Assembly: GCA_019749805.1 (NCBI GenBank)
Contig: JAIEPH010000032.1
Span: forward strand, 38,918 to 102,917
Source: Mycobacteriaceae bacterium
GTDB lineage: Bacteria > Actinomycetota > Actinomycetes > Mycobacteriales > Mycobacteriaceae
DNA length: 64,000 nt
Direction of reading: 5' to 3'
Position numbers and translations under genes: made by a program. Shown in pieces: positions 1 through 8,643 of the stretch. The notes beneath the pieces are model-generated. The model had not been told where the DNA came from. It saw nothing but the letters and a program-made list of their open reading frames with translations, and made no database searches. Numbering within the stretch: the stretch's first letter is position 1; each line of letters begins with the position of its first letter.

Positions 1-400
1 AGAACGCCGCTGGCAGGATCACCTGGCCGATACCCGGCCCTTTCCCGCCAATGGCCGGGCCTGCACGGTTGAGGTCGTCGAACCCTAGGGCCATCGCGAC
101 GTCGACGCCGCCCCCAGCCACCACCTGGACCGCCTCACGGAAGGCGCAGGACCCGGTAGCCGACGCGTTCTCGACGTGGGTGATCGGGATGCCGGTGAGA
201 CCGAGATCCTTCGCAAGGGTGACGCCGGCCAGTAGGCCGGCGCCGATGTAGCCGTTGTAGAGGTAGCCGACCTGGTCGAAGCCGATGCCGGCATCATCGA
301 GGGCGTTGATACCCGCCTCGAAGCCCAGATCGGCCGCGGCGGCATCCGGCTGGCCGAAAGGGGTCATCCCGACGCCGATCACATAGACGTTGCGGGCCAT
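1..400 (-). CDS. Thiolase-superfamily (SCP-x/Ltp-like) protein, N-terminal part
   Basis: N-terminal 133 residues of a gene that runs off the left edge. It opens MARNVYVIGVGMTPFG, the usual start of lipid-transfer-protein-type thiolases. The stretch around residues 75-85 reads ENASATGSCAF, where ordinary thiolases have ENACASGS; the nucleophilic Cys is therefore Ser here. Its ATG overlaps the stop of the upstream DUF35 gene (ATGA), so the two are translationally coupled. Thiolase-like/DUF35 pairs are known as acyltransferases and as retro-aldolases (Ltp2 with the DUF35 part of ChsH2) in steroid side-chain removal. The missing Cys argues against classical thiolysis. A role in acyl-CoA or side-chain chemistry is inferred; the substrate is unknown. 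Confidence 0.8.
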   Translation of the reverse strand, partial: MARNVYVIGVGMTPFGQPDAAAADLGFEAGINALDDAGIGFDQVGYLYNGYIGAGLLAGVTLAKDLGLTGIPITHVENASATGSCAFREAVQVVAGGGVDVAMALGFDDLNRAGPAIGGKGPGIGQVILPAAF

Positions 401-825
401 CACAGGGGTGCCTCCCGCCCGGCGGGGCCAAAGCGGAACGAGCACAGCTCAATGCCATCGGCATCGATTATGATGGGATAGACCTCAAGCTCCATCGGCA
501 TGCCGATCTCCCAGTCCCCCATCTCGCCTCGCAGGACGCACTGCACTCGGACGCCTTCAGGCAGGTCCACCTGGCCGACCCCGTGCCCGTCGCCCGTGAA
601 TCCGAACGGGGCCTTGCCCATCCACGCCGACTCGACGTAGGTCCAGGCGAACAGCTCGCCGGTTGTTGACAGCAGGACATCCTCGACTGGGCCCCCCGTC
701 AGCGGACAGCGGCGCCGGCGCGGGAAGAAGTACGTGTCGGCAGAGGGACTGTAGGAACCGATCAACCGCGGCTGCTCGTCGCCGCCGGGCATCGTGAAGT
801 AGCCGTCTTCGAGCGGTCGACGCAT
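400..825 (-). CDS. DUF35 OB-fold protein (partner of the thiolase-like protein)
   Basis: 141-aa protein with the C-terminal OB-fold pattern of DUF35 proteins (GELFAWTYVES, then a beta-rich segment with GVRVQCVLRGEMGDW and MELEVYPI). The N-terminal zinc ribbon is eroded: only one of the usual four Cys remains, in RRRRCPLTGGPVED. Start chosen at ATG 825 (MRRPLEDGYF); an upstream in-frame ATG at 879 would add 18 residues of poorer composition. It overlaps the thiolase-like gene by 4 bases. DUF35 proteins normally bind the thiolase-like partner and complete its CoA-substrate pocket. The promoter presumably lies in the long upstream gap, which contains one copy of the GCTAC-N5-GTAGC repeat at 1112-1126. 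Confidence 0.78.
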   Translation of the reverse strand: MRRPLEDGYFTMPGGDEQPRLIGSYSPSADTYFFPRRRRCPLTGGPVEDVLLSTTGELFAWTYVESAWMGKAPFGFTGDGHGVGQVDLPEGVRVQCVLRGEMGDWEIGMPMELEVYPIIIDADGIELCSFRFGPAGREAPL

Positions 826-1111
826 CGTGCGGGGGCCTCCGGTCCTGTGGTCAACATGCGGCACCGGGGGTGTAAACACCTTCGCAACGGTGCCCTGGTG
901 GGCGGGACACGCGTACCAGGCCCGTGAGTCGCTGACGCTTCTCGCGGGTCAGCGGTGCGGCACATGCCCGCGGGCCCGCGACGTTGTCGTATCGGGTGAG
1001 CATGCCCAACGCGATCCCGCCGGGGCGGCGAGGCACTGGTCATTGCCCAACTCCCGTCTGATTTCCGCCCCATCATTAGTCGCTGACGGACTCAGTGTAA
1101 CCCACCGTAGC

Positions 1112-1126
1112 GCTATCTATAGTAGC
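1112..1126. promoter_or_regulatory. Candidate TetR operator, site A (GCTAT-CTATA-GTAGC)
   Basis: Imperfect inverted repeat GCTAT-N5-GTAGC, 287 bases upstream of the DUF35 start. It has the same half-sites and same 5-base spacer as the repeats at 2031, 2860 and 3677. Inferred to bind the TetR protein encoded at 2926-3585. Confidence 0.5.
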
Positions 1127-1695
1127 GTTCCGCAACAGTGCATACCGACTTATCCGCCTGGTCGCCTGGCCGCGATCGACGGCTGTTACGCACGTCGATT
1201 CCACCTGTCGGGCGGTTGCGGCGAGTTGACCACACTGCTGAACGGTGCCCGGTCCCCGCCGTACAAGTGGGCGCACTGAGCGCGTCGATCGAGCACGTGC
1301 GGTTTTCGCTGGACCTCGATATCGTCTCGGTCAACAAGATCGCTTCCATGCTGGAACGTGCCATCGAGAACACCACCCCGGCAATGCCGCAGGCAGTCGA
1401 ACACGCACCTCCCCGCTTCTCTCGCGATCCACACGGATTCACTTCCACCACACCAATAGTCACTGTCGTAGTCGACGCCGAGTCTGAGGAAACCCGCGGC
1501 GAGCGGGCGGTTATGTCAGTCCCATCACCCTGGCAAGCGAAATGTCATTGCCAAACGAAGGCGACCAGTAGGTCAATGATTACTGAAGCCCTGGATATTA
1601 GAGGTTATCCGTATGTATCGAAAAGCGCTGATTCACAATAGGTTTGGCGCTGAACAATCGTCACAGTGACGTAACGCTCATGGCATATTCTGTCC

Positions 1696-1830
1696 AATAG
1701 AGTTGTTGGCAGAGGCGGTCCGGTCGATCTTCTTCGCTCTGGACGACGGCGAGATACACGAGATCCGCCAGGTCCTCCAAATCAACCGGTACCTGACCGA
1801 CTACTCATCGCGGCGGAAGCCGGTCCGCTC
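1696..1830 (+). pseudogene. Possible SnoaL-like (NTF2-fold) gene fragment
   Basis: The translation contains AEAVRSIFFALDDGEIHEI followed a little later by LTDYSS. This resembles the first helix and strand of SnoaL-like/NTF2-fold proteins. After about 45 codons the similarity ends in low-complexity sequence and the frame stops at 1921. No ribosome-binding site is evident. The call rests on a short motif-level resemblance only and could be chance. Confidence 0.25.
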
Positions 1831-2030
1831 TTCATCATCGACGGCGCCAATCGGTCTTGGTGCGATGCGGCGTGCAGTCGGGTCATCCGCGCGAACGCTA
1901 TTTCCAGGTCGTTTTTGCTGAGCTGAGCGTGGGCGTTCATCGCTGATCGCGGCGCGAGACCTGCTACTTCAGCGCGCTGACCAGGGGCAATCCGTCACAC
2001 ACCACACAATAAAGCTAGTGGTAGCGTAGC

Positions 2031-2045
2031 GCTACTGCTAGTACA
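2031..2045. promoter_or_regulatory. Candidate TetR operator, site B
   Basis: GCTAC-TGCTA-GTACA, 40 bases upstream of the DUF6188 start at 2085. The right half is imperfect, but the left half overlaps a perfect GTAGC/GCTAC inverted repeat at 2026-2035. It is the fourth and weakest member of the repeat family. Confidence 0.4.
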
Positions 2046-2084
2046 CTTGGGTATGAACCGAATGTGGCGTTGAAGGGAAACAGC

Positions 2085-2612
2085 ATGGTCGTGCCGCGCA
2101 TCGAGGGGCGCGCCGTCCAGCGTGTCCTGCAGAATCACGGGCTGGTGCTCGGCCTCGACGACTCCAGCGAATTGGTCATCTCCAGACCGCTGCGTCTTAC
2201 TTTGCCGGTCACGGGCGACGATCTCTTGCAGGAATCCACCATCGACCCGGGCCGGCTTCCCGTGACGCAATGCCCGCTGCTCGATATTGCCGGAGCCACG
2301 TGCACGCGCGCTGCCTGCGACGAGGACGGTCACCTGCACCTGGAATTCTCCAGTGGCCATCGAATCGATGTGGCAGGCGACGAGGCAGGCGCCGCGTGGG
2401 GGCTGTACGGCAGCCACCAGGTCTATCGGGCAGCCGCCAGACGTCCGAGGATCGTCCGCTGGCGGACCGAGGCGACCGGTGCTGTCCTGGCGGCATGGCA
2501 CCGCATTTTGCTCATGTCGGCGGGCAACGGACGCCAAGCGCGCCGGCACTACCCGCGGCGTCTCCATTATCTCGAGGGCGCCTGCATGCAGCGCGAGATG
2601 CGCCGCCTGTGA
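2085..2612 (+). CDS. DUF6188-family protein
   Basis: 175-aa cytosolic protein. The segment GLVLGLDDSSELVISRPLRL near the N-terminus and DVAGDEAGAAWGLYGSH near residue 110 match the layout of actinobacterial DUF6188 proteins: a beta-rich small domain ending in W-x-L-x-G. The function of the family is not known. The last ~60 residues are Arg/Ala-rich and do not look conserved, so the 3' end may have drifted or been frameshifted. Start chosen at ATG 2085 because AAGGGA lies 7 bases upstream; a GTG at 2064 is also in frame. A TetR-type repeat lies directly upstream. Confidence 0.55.
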   Translation: MVVPRIEGRAVQRVLQNHGLVLGLDDSSELVISRPLRLTLPVTGDDLLQESTIDPGRLPVTQCPLLDIAGATCTRAACDEDGHLHLEFSSGHRIDVAGDEAGAAWGLYGSHQVYRAAARRPRIVRWRTEATGAVLAAWHRILLMSAGNGRQARRHYPRRLHYLEGACMQREMRRL

Positions 2613-2859
2613 ACCTGTCGGATGCCGCGCTCACCGCCGCGAGTGTCATCTCGTGCCGATTTCGGTGTGGGCGTACCGCATGAGTACGAACTGTGTCGCC
2701 GCTCCGTGTGCGACCCGTGCGTCCCCGGCAACCGCACGCTGGCGGTGACGCGGCTACGTGTGCGACTGTGCACGTCCCGCCGCCAAGCGCACGTGGCGGT
2801 GACGCGGCACCAGCTGCCCGACGTGCCATCGCCAGCGGAGTGAACGCCGGTGTCTGTGC

Positions 2860-2874
2860 GCTACGCGTTGTAGC
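2860..2874. promoter_or_regulatory. Candidate TetR operator, site C (GCTAC-GCGTT-GTAGC)
   Basis: Perfect 5-base arms around a 5-base spacer, 51 bases upstream of the TetR start at 2926. This position fits autoregulation. It sits in a 313-base gap (2613-2925) that otherwise contains no supported gene. Confidence 0.6.
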
Positions 2875-2925
2875 ATGGGTGCAGCCTCCGCTTGGAGTAG
2901 AAGTTAGCCAGGAGTCCGCTCGCCT

Positions 2926-3585
2926 ATGGCCGCGATCGATCCGGCCGAACCGCCGGTGCCCGCGTTTGATGACGCCGTCGACGACGACGATGTGGATCCG
3001 CGCAAGCTCCGGTCACGCGCTCGCCTCTTGGATGCGGCCACGTCGCTGCTGATGAGCGGCGGCGTGGAAGCGGTCACCGTTGAAGCGGTCACCCGACTGT
3101 CCAAGGTGGCGCGCACCACGATGTATCGGCACTTCAAGAGCACCACCCACCTGCTTGCGGCCGCGTTCGAGCATCTGTTGCCCCAAGTCATTGCGCCGCC
3201 GGCCACGGGCGACTTGGGTGATCGGCTCATTGAGTTGCTCGAACGGCAGGCCGCGCTCATCGATGAGGCGCCGCTGCACTTGACGACGTTGTCCTGGCTG
3301 TCGCTTGGACCCGGCGATCCCGACAGCGACCGGCACAAGCCGCTGGCCGGCCTGAGCGCCCGTGTCGTCGAGCAGTACCGCCAACCCTTCGACGAGCTAC
3401 TGGCAGGCCCGCAGGCTCGCGCCGAACTCGATGACTTCGACATCACTTTGGCCATCATTCAGCTGATCGGGCCGATCGTTTTCGCCAAGCTCACCGGCAT
3501 GAAAGCGCTCACTCACACAAATCGCGTCCGCATCGTCGACGATTTCTTGCTGGCCCACCGCATCACAGGCACGGGATCGGCGTAA
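2926..3585 (+). CDS. TetR/AcrR-family transcriptional regulator
   Basis: 219 aa. After a 25-residue acidic leader (PVPAFDDAVDDDDVDPRKL) comes a clear TetR helix-turn-helix: ARLLDAATSLLMSGGVEAV, then RLSKVARTTMYRHFKS with the recognition helix TTMYRHF. The C-terminal ligand-binding part is typical in length. It stands between two copies of the GCTAC-N5-GTAGC repeat (2860 and 3677) and just upstream of the MFS exporter, a classic repressor/efflux arrangement. Inferred to repress itself, the exporter operon and perhaps the DUF6188 and DUF35/thiolase-like genes. The ligand is unknown. Confidence 0.9.
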   Translation: MAAIDPAEPPVPAFDDAVDDDDVDPRKLRSRARLLDAATSLLMSGGVEAVTVEAVTRLSKVARTTMYRHFKSTTHLLAAAFEHLLPQVIAPPATGDLGDRLIELLERQAALIDEAPLHLTTLSWLSLGPGDPDSDRHKPLAGLSARVVEQYRQPFDELLAGPQARAELDDFDITLAIIQLIGPIVFAKLTGMKALTHTNRVRIVDDFLLAHRITGTGSA

Positions 3586-3676
3586 TTACATCCCCCCGGG
3601 GCGGCCCCCCCTCAGTTCACCTCAAGTCTTCGGCACAGTCGACCCGAGGCAACCGGCGGCACCGCGATTCACGTAT

Positions 3677-3691
3677 GCTACTCGTAGTAGC
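3677..3691. promoter_or_regulatory. Candidate TetR operator, site D (GCTAC-TCGTA-GTAGC)
   Basis: Perfect GCTAC/GTAGC arms with a 5-base spacer, 58 bases upstream of the MFS start and in the 164-base gap after the tetR gene. The sequence continues with another GTAGC at 3692-3696. Best placed to control the MFS-thioesterase-KstR-like operon. Confidence 0.6.
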
Positions 3692-3749
3692 GTAGCGAAA
3701 CTGCCTTACCAGTCGGTCTGGGCGTCAAGTCAAATTGGTCTGGGGTGTC

Positions 3750-5426
3750 ATGCCAAACACTGATGCGTCACGCCCTTTGCTGTCGCGGGGTCAGAAGTGG
3801 ACGCTAGTGGTGTCGTGCCTGGGGGTGGCGTTGGTCATCGGGTCGATGGCCGCCTTATATACGTCGTTGGCGGACATTGCCGCCGACACGGGCGCCAGCC
3901 AGAGCCAGCTGACCTGGATCGTCGATGGATACACCCTGGCGGTGGCGTGCCTGGTGTTGCCCGCGGGCGCGGTCGGTGACCGCTATGGCCGGCGCGCGGT
4001 TCTGCTCGGCGGCTTGGTGGTGTTCTCCGCAGCGTCGGCGGTGCCGCTGGTGGTCCAGGATCCGGCCTGGTTGATCGGCGCTCGCGCCCTCGCCGGTGTT
4101 GGCGCCGCGTTTGTGATGCCCTCGACCCTGTCGATCATGACCGCCGAATTTCCGGCACACCAACGCCCCCGAGCCGTGGCGATCTGGGCCGGCGTGGCCG
4201 GTTCGGGAGCGATCTTGGGCATTTTTTGCTCGGGGCTGCTACTGCAACTCTGGTCATGGCAGTCGATCTTCGTCGGACTGACCGCAGCCGGGGTTGTGTT
4301 GCTGATCGCAGCGCTCACCGTCTCCGAGTCGCTGGAATACGCCCATCCCGACATGGACTATGTCGGCTCGCTCACCGTCGCCGTCGCCATCGGCCTGATC
4401 GTCATCGCGCTCACCGAGGCGCCCCACCGCGGCTGGACAGACCCGCTGGTCCTGGTTCTTTTTGCGGGCGGCGCCGTCGCGGCGGCGATCTTCGCGGTCG
4501 TCGAGTTGCGCCGCGCGCATCCGCTGCTGGACCTGCGGTTGTTCGCCGACCGTGGTTTCGGCAGCGGCACGCTGTCGATCACGTTGCAGTTCCTGGTCCT
4601 GTTTGGCGTGTTTTACGTGCTGATTCAGTACCTGCAGCTCATCGTCGGCTACGAACCGTTTCGTTCCGCTCTGGCACTGGCCCCGGTCATCGTACCGATT
4701 GTGGGCATCTCGCTGCTCGCGCCCTGGCTGGCCGAGCGGTTGGGCCTGCGCGTGCTGATCGTGCCCGGCATGCTCGCGATCGCCGCGGGAATTTTTCTGG
4801 CCAGCCGCCTCGAGATCGATTCAAGTTACACCAGCTTCCTGTGGGCACTGCTGATCATGGGCACAGGCCTCGGGCTATCCATGGCTCCAGCGACCGCAGC
4901 GATCGTGGCCGCCACACCGGTCGAGAAGCAGGGGGTGGCCGCGGCGGTCAACGACGCCGCGCGTGAAGTCGGCGCGGCGGTCGGCATCGCCATCGCCGGC
5001 AGTGTATTGGCCGCCGGCTACACCAACCGGATCACGCCGGCCCTGTCCAGCCTGCCCGGCCCGGCGCGAGAACCGTTCTCCGATTCCCTGGCCGCCGCGC
5101 TGCAGGCCGCCGACCAGTCCGGGCCCGCGCGCGAACAACTCGCCACCATTGCCAAATCGGCGTTCATGCACGGCTACGAGCACGCCGGTGTCGTGTTGTC
5201 CGGTATCACCGTGGCGAGCGCTCTGATCTTGGCGATCTGGGCTCCCGGACGCCGCGACGCGACAGGGAGCAATGCCGAATCACGTTGCGACGACCAAGGT
5301 CCCGGAACCACCGCATCACCGCACACGCACATACACACCGACGATGACAGCGTCTCGATGCCGGATACTCACGATGCATCGAAGGCGAGTTACCAACAGG
5401 GGGAAAGGTTCGACGACTCAACGTGA
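3750..5426 (+). CDS. MFS transporter, DHA2 (EmrB/QacA-like) family
   Basis: 558-aa integral membrane protein with about 14 hydrophobic segments. MFS motif A appears as GDRYGRR and motif C as GAILGIFCSGLLL, as in drug:H+ antiporters of the DHA2 group. The hydrophilic C-terminus is His/Asp-rich (TASPHTHIHTDDD), which is unusual and could bind metal. Start chosen at ATG 3750 (MPNTDAS). The stop overlaps the next gene's GTG (GTGA), so exporter, thioesterase and KstR-like regulator form one operon. Likely exports a hydrophobic compound sensed by the upstream TetR; the substrate is unknown. Confidence 0.88.
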   Translation: MPNTDASRPLLSRGQKWTLVVSCLGVALVIGSMAALYTSLADIAADTGASQSQLTWIVDGYTLAVACLVLPAGAVGDRYGRRAVLLGGLVVFSAASAVPLVVQDPAWLIGARALAGVGAAFVMPSTLSIMTAEFPAHQRPRAVAIWAGVAGSGAILGIFCSGLLLQLWSWQSIFVGLTAAGVVLLIAALTVSESLEYAHPDMDYVGSLTVAVAIGLIVIALTEAPHRGWTDPLVLVLFAGGAVAAAIFAVVELRRAHPLLDLRLFADRGFGSGTLSITLQFLVLFGVFYVLIQYLQLIVGYEPFRSALALAPVIVPIVGISLLAPWLAERLGLRVLIVPGMLAIAAGIFLASRLEIDSSYTSFLWALLIMGTGLGLSMAPATAAIVAATPVEKQGVAAAVNDAAREVGAAVGIAIAGSVLAAGYTNRITPALSSLPGPAREPFSDSLAAALQAADQSGPAREQLATIAKSAFMHGYEHAGVVLSGITVASALILAIWAPGRRDATGSNAESRCDDQGPGTTASPHTHIHTDDDSVSMPDTHDASKASYQQGERFDDST

Positions 5427-5956
5427 CTACACCGATGCCAGGACAGCCGCAGCCGGTGCTGCTGCCGTCGCACACTGCGACGTGCATGGGATGCGGCCCG
5501 GACAATCCCCACGGGCTGCATCTGAGGGTCTACCGCAGCGGCGATCAGGTCTACAGCGATGTGACGTTCGACGAACGCCACGTCGGCGCACCGGGGCTGG
5601 CGCACGGCGGCGCGGTCGCCGCCGCGTGCGATGACCTGCTGGGGTTCACCCTGTGGATCGCGCGCACGCCCGCCGTGACGCGCAGCCTCACCGTCGAATA
5701 TCTGCTGCCGGTGTCCCTGCATCAGCCACACCGCATCGCCGCACACATCACCGCCCGCGATGGCCGCGCACTGCACCTCACCGCGACGGGTACCGGTGGC
5801 GACGGGATCACCCGGTTCACCGCCACCGCCCTGTTCATCTCGGTGGACACCGACCATTTCGCCATCCACGGGGATCTGGCTGGCTTCGGTGCGCTGCTCG
5901 ACCGCTTCACCCGAACCAGCGGACCCCGCACCGATCCACCCAATCCGGTATCGTGA
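5423..5956 (+). CDS. Hotdog-fold thioesterase (PaaI-like)
   Basis: 177 aa. The N-terminal CMGCGPDNPHGL is the common opening of PaaI-type single-hotdog proteins. GLAHGGAVAAACDDLLGF is the active-site loop and helix, with HGG and an Asp in the usual place of the catalytic acid, and the core continues with TRSLTVEYLLPV. Expected to hydrolyse acyl-CoA thioesters as an oligomer. It begins with GTG overlapping the exporter's stop and ends overlapping the next GTG, so it is translationally coupled on both sides. The context suggests it releases an acid or CoA during metabolism of the exported or sensed compound. Confidence 0.85.
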   Translation: MTTPMPGQPQPVLLPSHTATCMGCGPDNPHGLHLRVYRSGDQVYSDVTFDERHVGAPGLAHGGAVAAACDDLLGFTLWIARTPAVTRSLTVEYLLPVSLHQPHRIAAHITARDGRALHLTATGTGGDGITRFTATALFISVDTDHFAIHGDLAGFGALLDRFTRTSGPRTDPPNPVS

Positions 5957-6651
5957 CTGCCCCCGATTTACGCCCGCGCGTCAAAAGCCTCCTTCCCGAA
6001 GCGGATTCGTCGTCCGCTCGAGGCACTGCCATCATGGCCCGACACCCCCGCGCGATGACGCCTCGCCGAGAGGCGATTCTGAATGCGACGCTGATCGCAG
6101 CCGGCGCCGGTGGTTATGAGGCAGTGCAAATGCGCGCGATAGCCCAGCGTGCGGGCATCGCAGTGGGCACGCTTTATCGCTACTTTCCGTCCAAGACGCA
6201 CCTGCTGGTAGCGGCGTTGACGCGCGAATTTCAACGCCTCGACGCGGTGTGTGATTGGGCTGCCACCGGCGCCACACGCCAGCAGCGGCTGAACCGGCTC
6301 ACCACACGCCTGCACGACGAATGGCAGCGCGCCCCCCTGCTCACCGAAGCGATGACCCGAACGTTCCTGGCCGCCAACGCGACCGCCGCCTCCGAGGTCA
6401 ATCAGGCTGCCACGGTGATCGAGCGGGTGCTGGCGCGCGCGCTCGGCGGTGGACAAGCCTCGACCCAGGACCGGCAGGTCGCCGGACTCATCGCCGACGT
6501 CTGGCTGGCCAACCTTGCCGCGTTCATCGGCCAGCGAGCCTCGGCCACCGAAGCCCGCGACCGCATCGAGTGGGCCACCCGGCGAATCCTCGCCAGCGAC
6601 GCCGCGGGGTCGCGCACGCTCGATGAGCAGAATGGCGAGCCGGAGCTCTGA
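5953..6651 (+). CDS. KstR-like TetR-family regulator
   Basis: 232 aa from the GTG that overlaps the thioesterase stop; an internal ATG at 6034 would give 205 aa, close to KstR. The sequence follows mycobacterial KstR closely: GGYEAVQMRAIAQRAGIAVG, TLYRYFPSKTHLLVAALTRE, then PLLTEAMTRTFLAANATAAS and DVWLANLAAFIGQRASAT. KstR represses cholesterol-catabolic genes and responds to sterol-derived CoA thioesters. This copy is probably a paralogue with its own targets. Its position behind an exporter and a thioesterase, close to a beta-oxidation operon, is consistent with control of sterol- or terpenoid-like acid metabolism, but that is inference. Confidence 0.87.
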   Translation: MTAPDLRPRVKSLLPEADSSSARGTAIMARHPRAMTPRREAILNATLIAAGAGGYEAVQMRAIAQRAGIAVGTLYRYFPSKTHLLVAALTREFQRLDAVCDWAATGATRQQRLNRLTTRLHDEWQRAPLLTEAMTRTFLAANATAASEVNQAATVIERVLARALGGGQASTQDRQVAGLIADVWLANLAAFIGQRASATEARDRIEWATRRILASDAAGSRTLDEQNGEPEL

Positions 6652-7985
6652 TGAGCGATCCCAACACGCAGTCTTCGAGAACCGGCATCACGCCTGTCCA
6701 CGGGTGCGCCGCGCTGAGGCCGATCCGAGTGGTTCCAGCGAGTACAGCGCACCGCTCGCGCGGCTGGCCGGGTTCACCATCCGGCACAAGGTCTTGGTGA
6801 TCGGGGCCTGGGTCGCGGTCGCCGTGGGATTGGCGCTGCTGTTCCAGCAGCTGGAGACGGTGGTGCGCCAGCAGTCGGCGCAGCTGATTCCCCGCGATGT
6901 GCCGTCGTTTCAGACGGTGGACCGGATGAAGGCCGCGTTCGGCGAACAGGGCTTCAAGACGATGGTATTCGTCGCAATGGAAGACCCCGCCGGTCTCACG
7001 CCTTCGGCACGACAGCGATACAAGCAGCTGGTCTCGCGGCTGCGGGCCGACAGCAGCCACGTCCTGCTCGTCCAGGACCTGCTCGCCGATCCGGTCACCC
7101 AATCCCAGGCGCTCAGCGGCGACCGTAAGGCGTGGTACCTGCCGGTCGGGGTGGCCGGCACCCTGGGCGATCCCACCGCCGCCGAATCCGTGCAAGCCGT
7201 CCGCGACACCGCCGGCGAGGCGTTCACCGGCTCGGCAACCAACGCATTCGTGACCGGGCCCCCGTAACATTTCACGACCAGATCGCCTCCGCCGAACACG
7301 ACCTGCTGTTCATGTCAGTCGCCACCGCAGCCCTGATCGCGGTTATCCTGTTAATCGTCTACCGGTCAGTGTTCACCGCGTTATTGCCGCTGCTGGTCAT
7401 CGGCGTGTGCAGTCGCCGTCCTGTTCGGATTTCTGGCCACCGTGACACTGCTGCCGCCAGTGTTGGCGCAGGCCGCCAAACGCGGCATCGGCGAACCGAA
7501 AGCCGACCGCACCCGCCGCTATTGGAACAGTGTCGCCGTGTCGGTGGTACGCCGCCCCGTGCCGCTGCTAGCCACCAGCCTGGTCATCCTTCTCGCACTG
7601 TGTGGTGTGGCGGCGACGATGAAGATCAGCTACGACGACCGCAAAGGCCAACCGGCCACCACCGCCAGCAACCAGGGCTATGAACTGCTGGACCGCCACT
7701 TCCGCAAAAGACATCGTCATCACCGAATTCCTGGTCGTGGAAAACCCCACCGACATGCGCACCGGCAAGGGCTTGGCTGACCTCGACGAAATGGCCTCCC
7801 GCGTCTCCCAGGTCCCGGGGGTGACCAAGGTCTCCGGCGTCACCCGCCCCACCGGGACGCGCCTGGACCAAGCCCAATTGGCGTGGCGGTCAGCCAACTC
7901 ACCTCCGGCGCACAAGCCCTAGCCACCGGCGTACACACCGTCGCTGATAGCAACATCCAAATGCTGTCTGGCATGAGCCACCGCC
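6651..7985 (+). pseudogene. Decayed mmpL (RND-type lipid transporter) gene
   Basis: An ATG overlapping the regulator stop opens MSDPNTQSS, then the reading shifts frame. One frame carries ARLAGFTIRHKVLVIGAW, the first MmpL transmembrane segment, and the following loop domain up to a stop at 7265. A second frame continues with TALIAVILLIVYRSVFTALL. A third carries LFGFLATVTLLPPVLAQ and RPVPLLATSLVILLAL, and a fourth DIVITEFLVVENPT. Comparison of the segment order with intact MmpL shows that the middle of the first transmembrane bundle is missing and the C-terminal half is absent. Several frameshifts plus deletions make this non-functional. Confidence 0.8.
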
Positions 7986-8439
7986 GCGCCCCGTGACCGA
8001 CCATCCTGACTACGCGGTCGGATGGACCTTCCTCCAGGACCAGCGCGGCCGATTGAATCGACTACACGACTCCCGGGTGGCGTTGGCCCGCACCTACCTG
8101 GACTGCCAGGCGTCAGGTTCGCCCACCAGACCGATCGGACGCTGGCAGCACCACCTCCCCGCTGATCGGGACACTGCGGTCGCGTCCAGATCCCGGTGTA
8201 AAAGCAGGGCCAAGCTCGGCGCTTCGCTGCCAGCATACGAGCGGCTGGACTCGGCGCGGCAGGTTCCCTCAAAGTACGTCTCCGTTGTGTCACGGATAGC
8301 GGGAGCTCACCGAGAATCAATTCGTACCAGTCGACTGAGACCCCGCAGGTCAGTGATATGCCTCGCCGTGAGCTACACGATGTCGGTTGGCGAGCCTGCC
8401 GACAACTGTCCGGTTGGGGTTGCCCAAGTGAGTGCTCTG

Positions 8440-8637
8440 CCGTGCCCATGCTCGGATCGTGTGGACGTCCGTCGCCAAGGCAGCAGAGACATCTCACGTA
8501 GGTGCGTTCGGTGTGGTCGAAAATCAACGCCGGCCGGTCTGGATGCCGACGAGCGTTGCGTGCTAGTTCACCGCCCAGGGTGGCCACGGTTCCTCCGCTG
8601 CCAAGTTTGGGTTGAAGTCTGGCAACATAACGACCTC
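8440..8637 (-). pseudogene. fadD (acyl-CoA synthetase) 5' remnant
   Basis: One minus-strand frame reads TLGGELARNARRHPDRPALI followed by FDHTERTY, the typical N-terminus of AMP-binding acyl-CoA synthetases. After this the frame carries no further synthetase motifs and no ATP-binding loop. The rest of 7986-8440 has no supported gene on either strand. The fragment points away from the tetR at 8728 and was probably the start of a divergent operon now deleted. Confidence 0.55.
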
Positions 8638-8643
8638 CAATCG

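Larger units (their letters stand above)
826..2084. other. 1.26-kb gap without an intact gene
   Basis: Several ORFs of 60-170 codons exist on both strands, but none has recognisable motifs, a convincing ribosome-binding site or a consistent family signature. The base composition is locally less GC-rich near 1560-1720 and 1990-2060. The stretch holds two copies of the GCTAC-N5-GTAGC repeat (1112-1126 and 2031-2045) and a possible SnoaL-like relic (about 1696-1830). It probably contains promoters for the divergent DUF35 and DUF6188 genes plus decayed sequence. Confidence 0.5.

Noticed and set aside
827..1641. Overlapping ORFs of 150-167 codons in the 5' gap
   Set aside because: No ribosome-binding sites, no motifs, and three frames open at once, as expected from base composition alone.
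3586..3615. C/G-run after the tetR stop as a terminator
   Set aside because: The runs of C and G could pair weakly, but there is no clear stem-loop and no T-tract.
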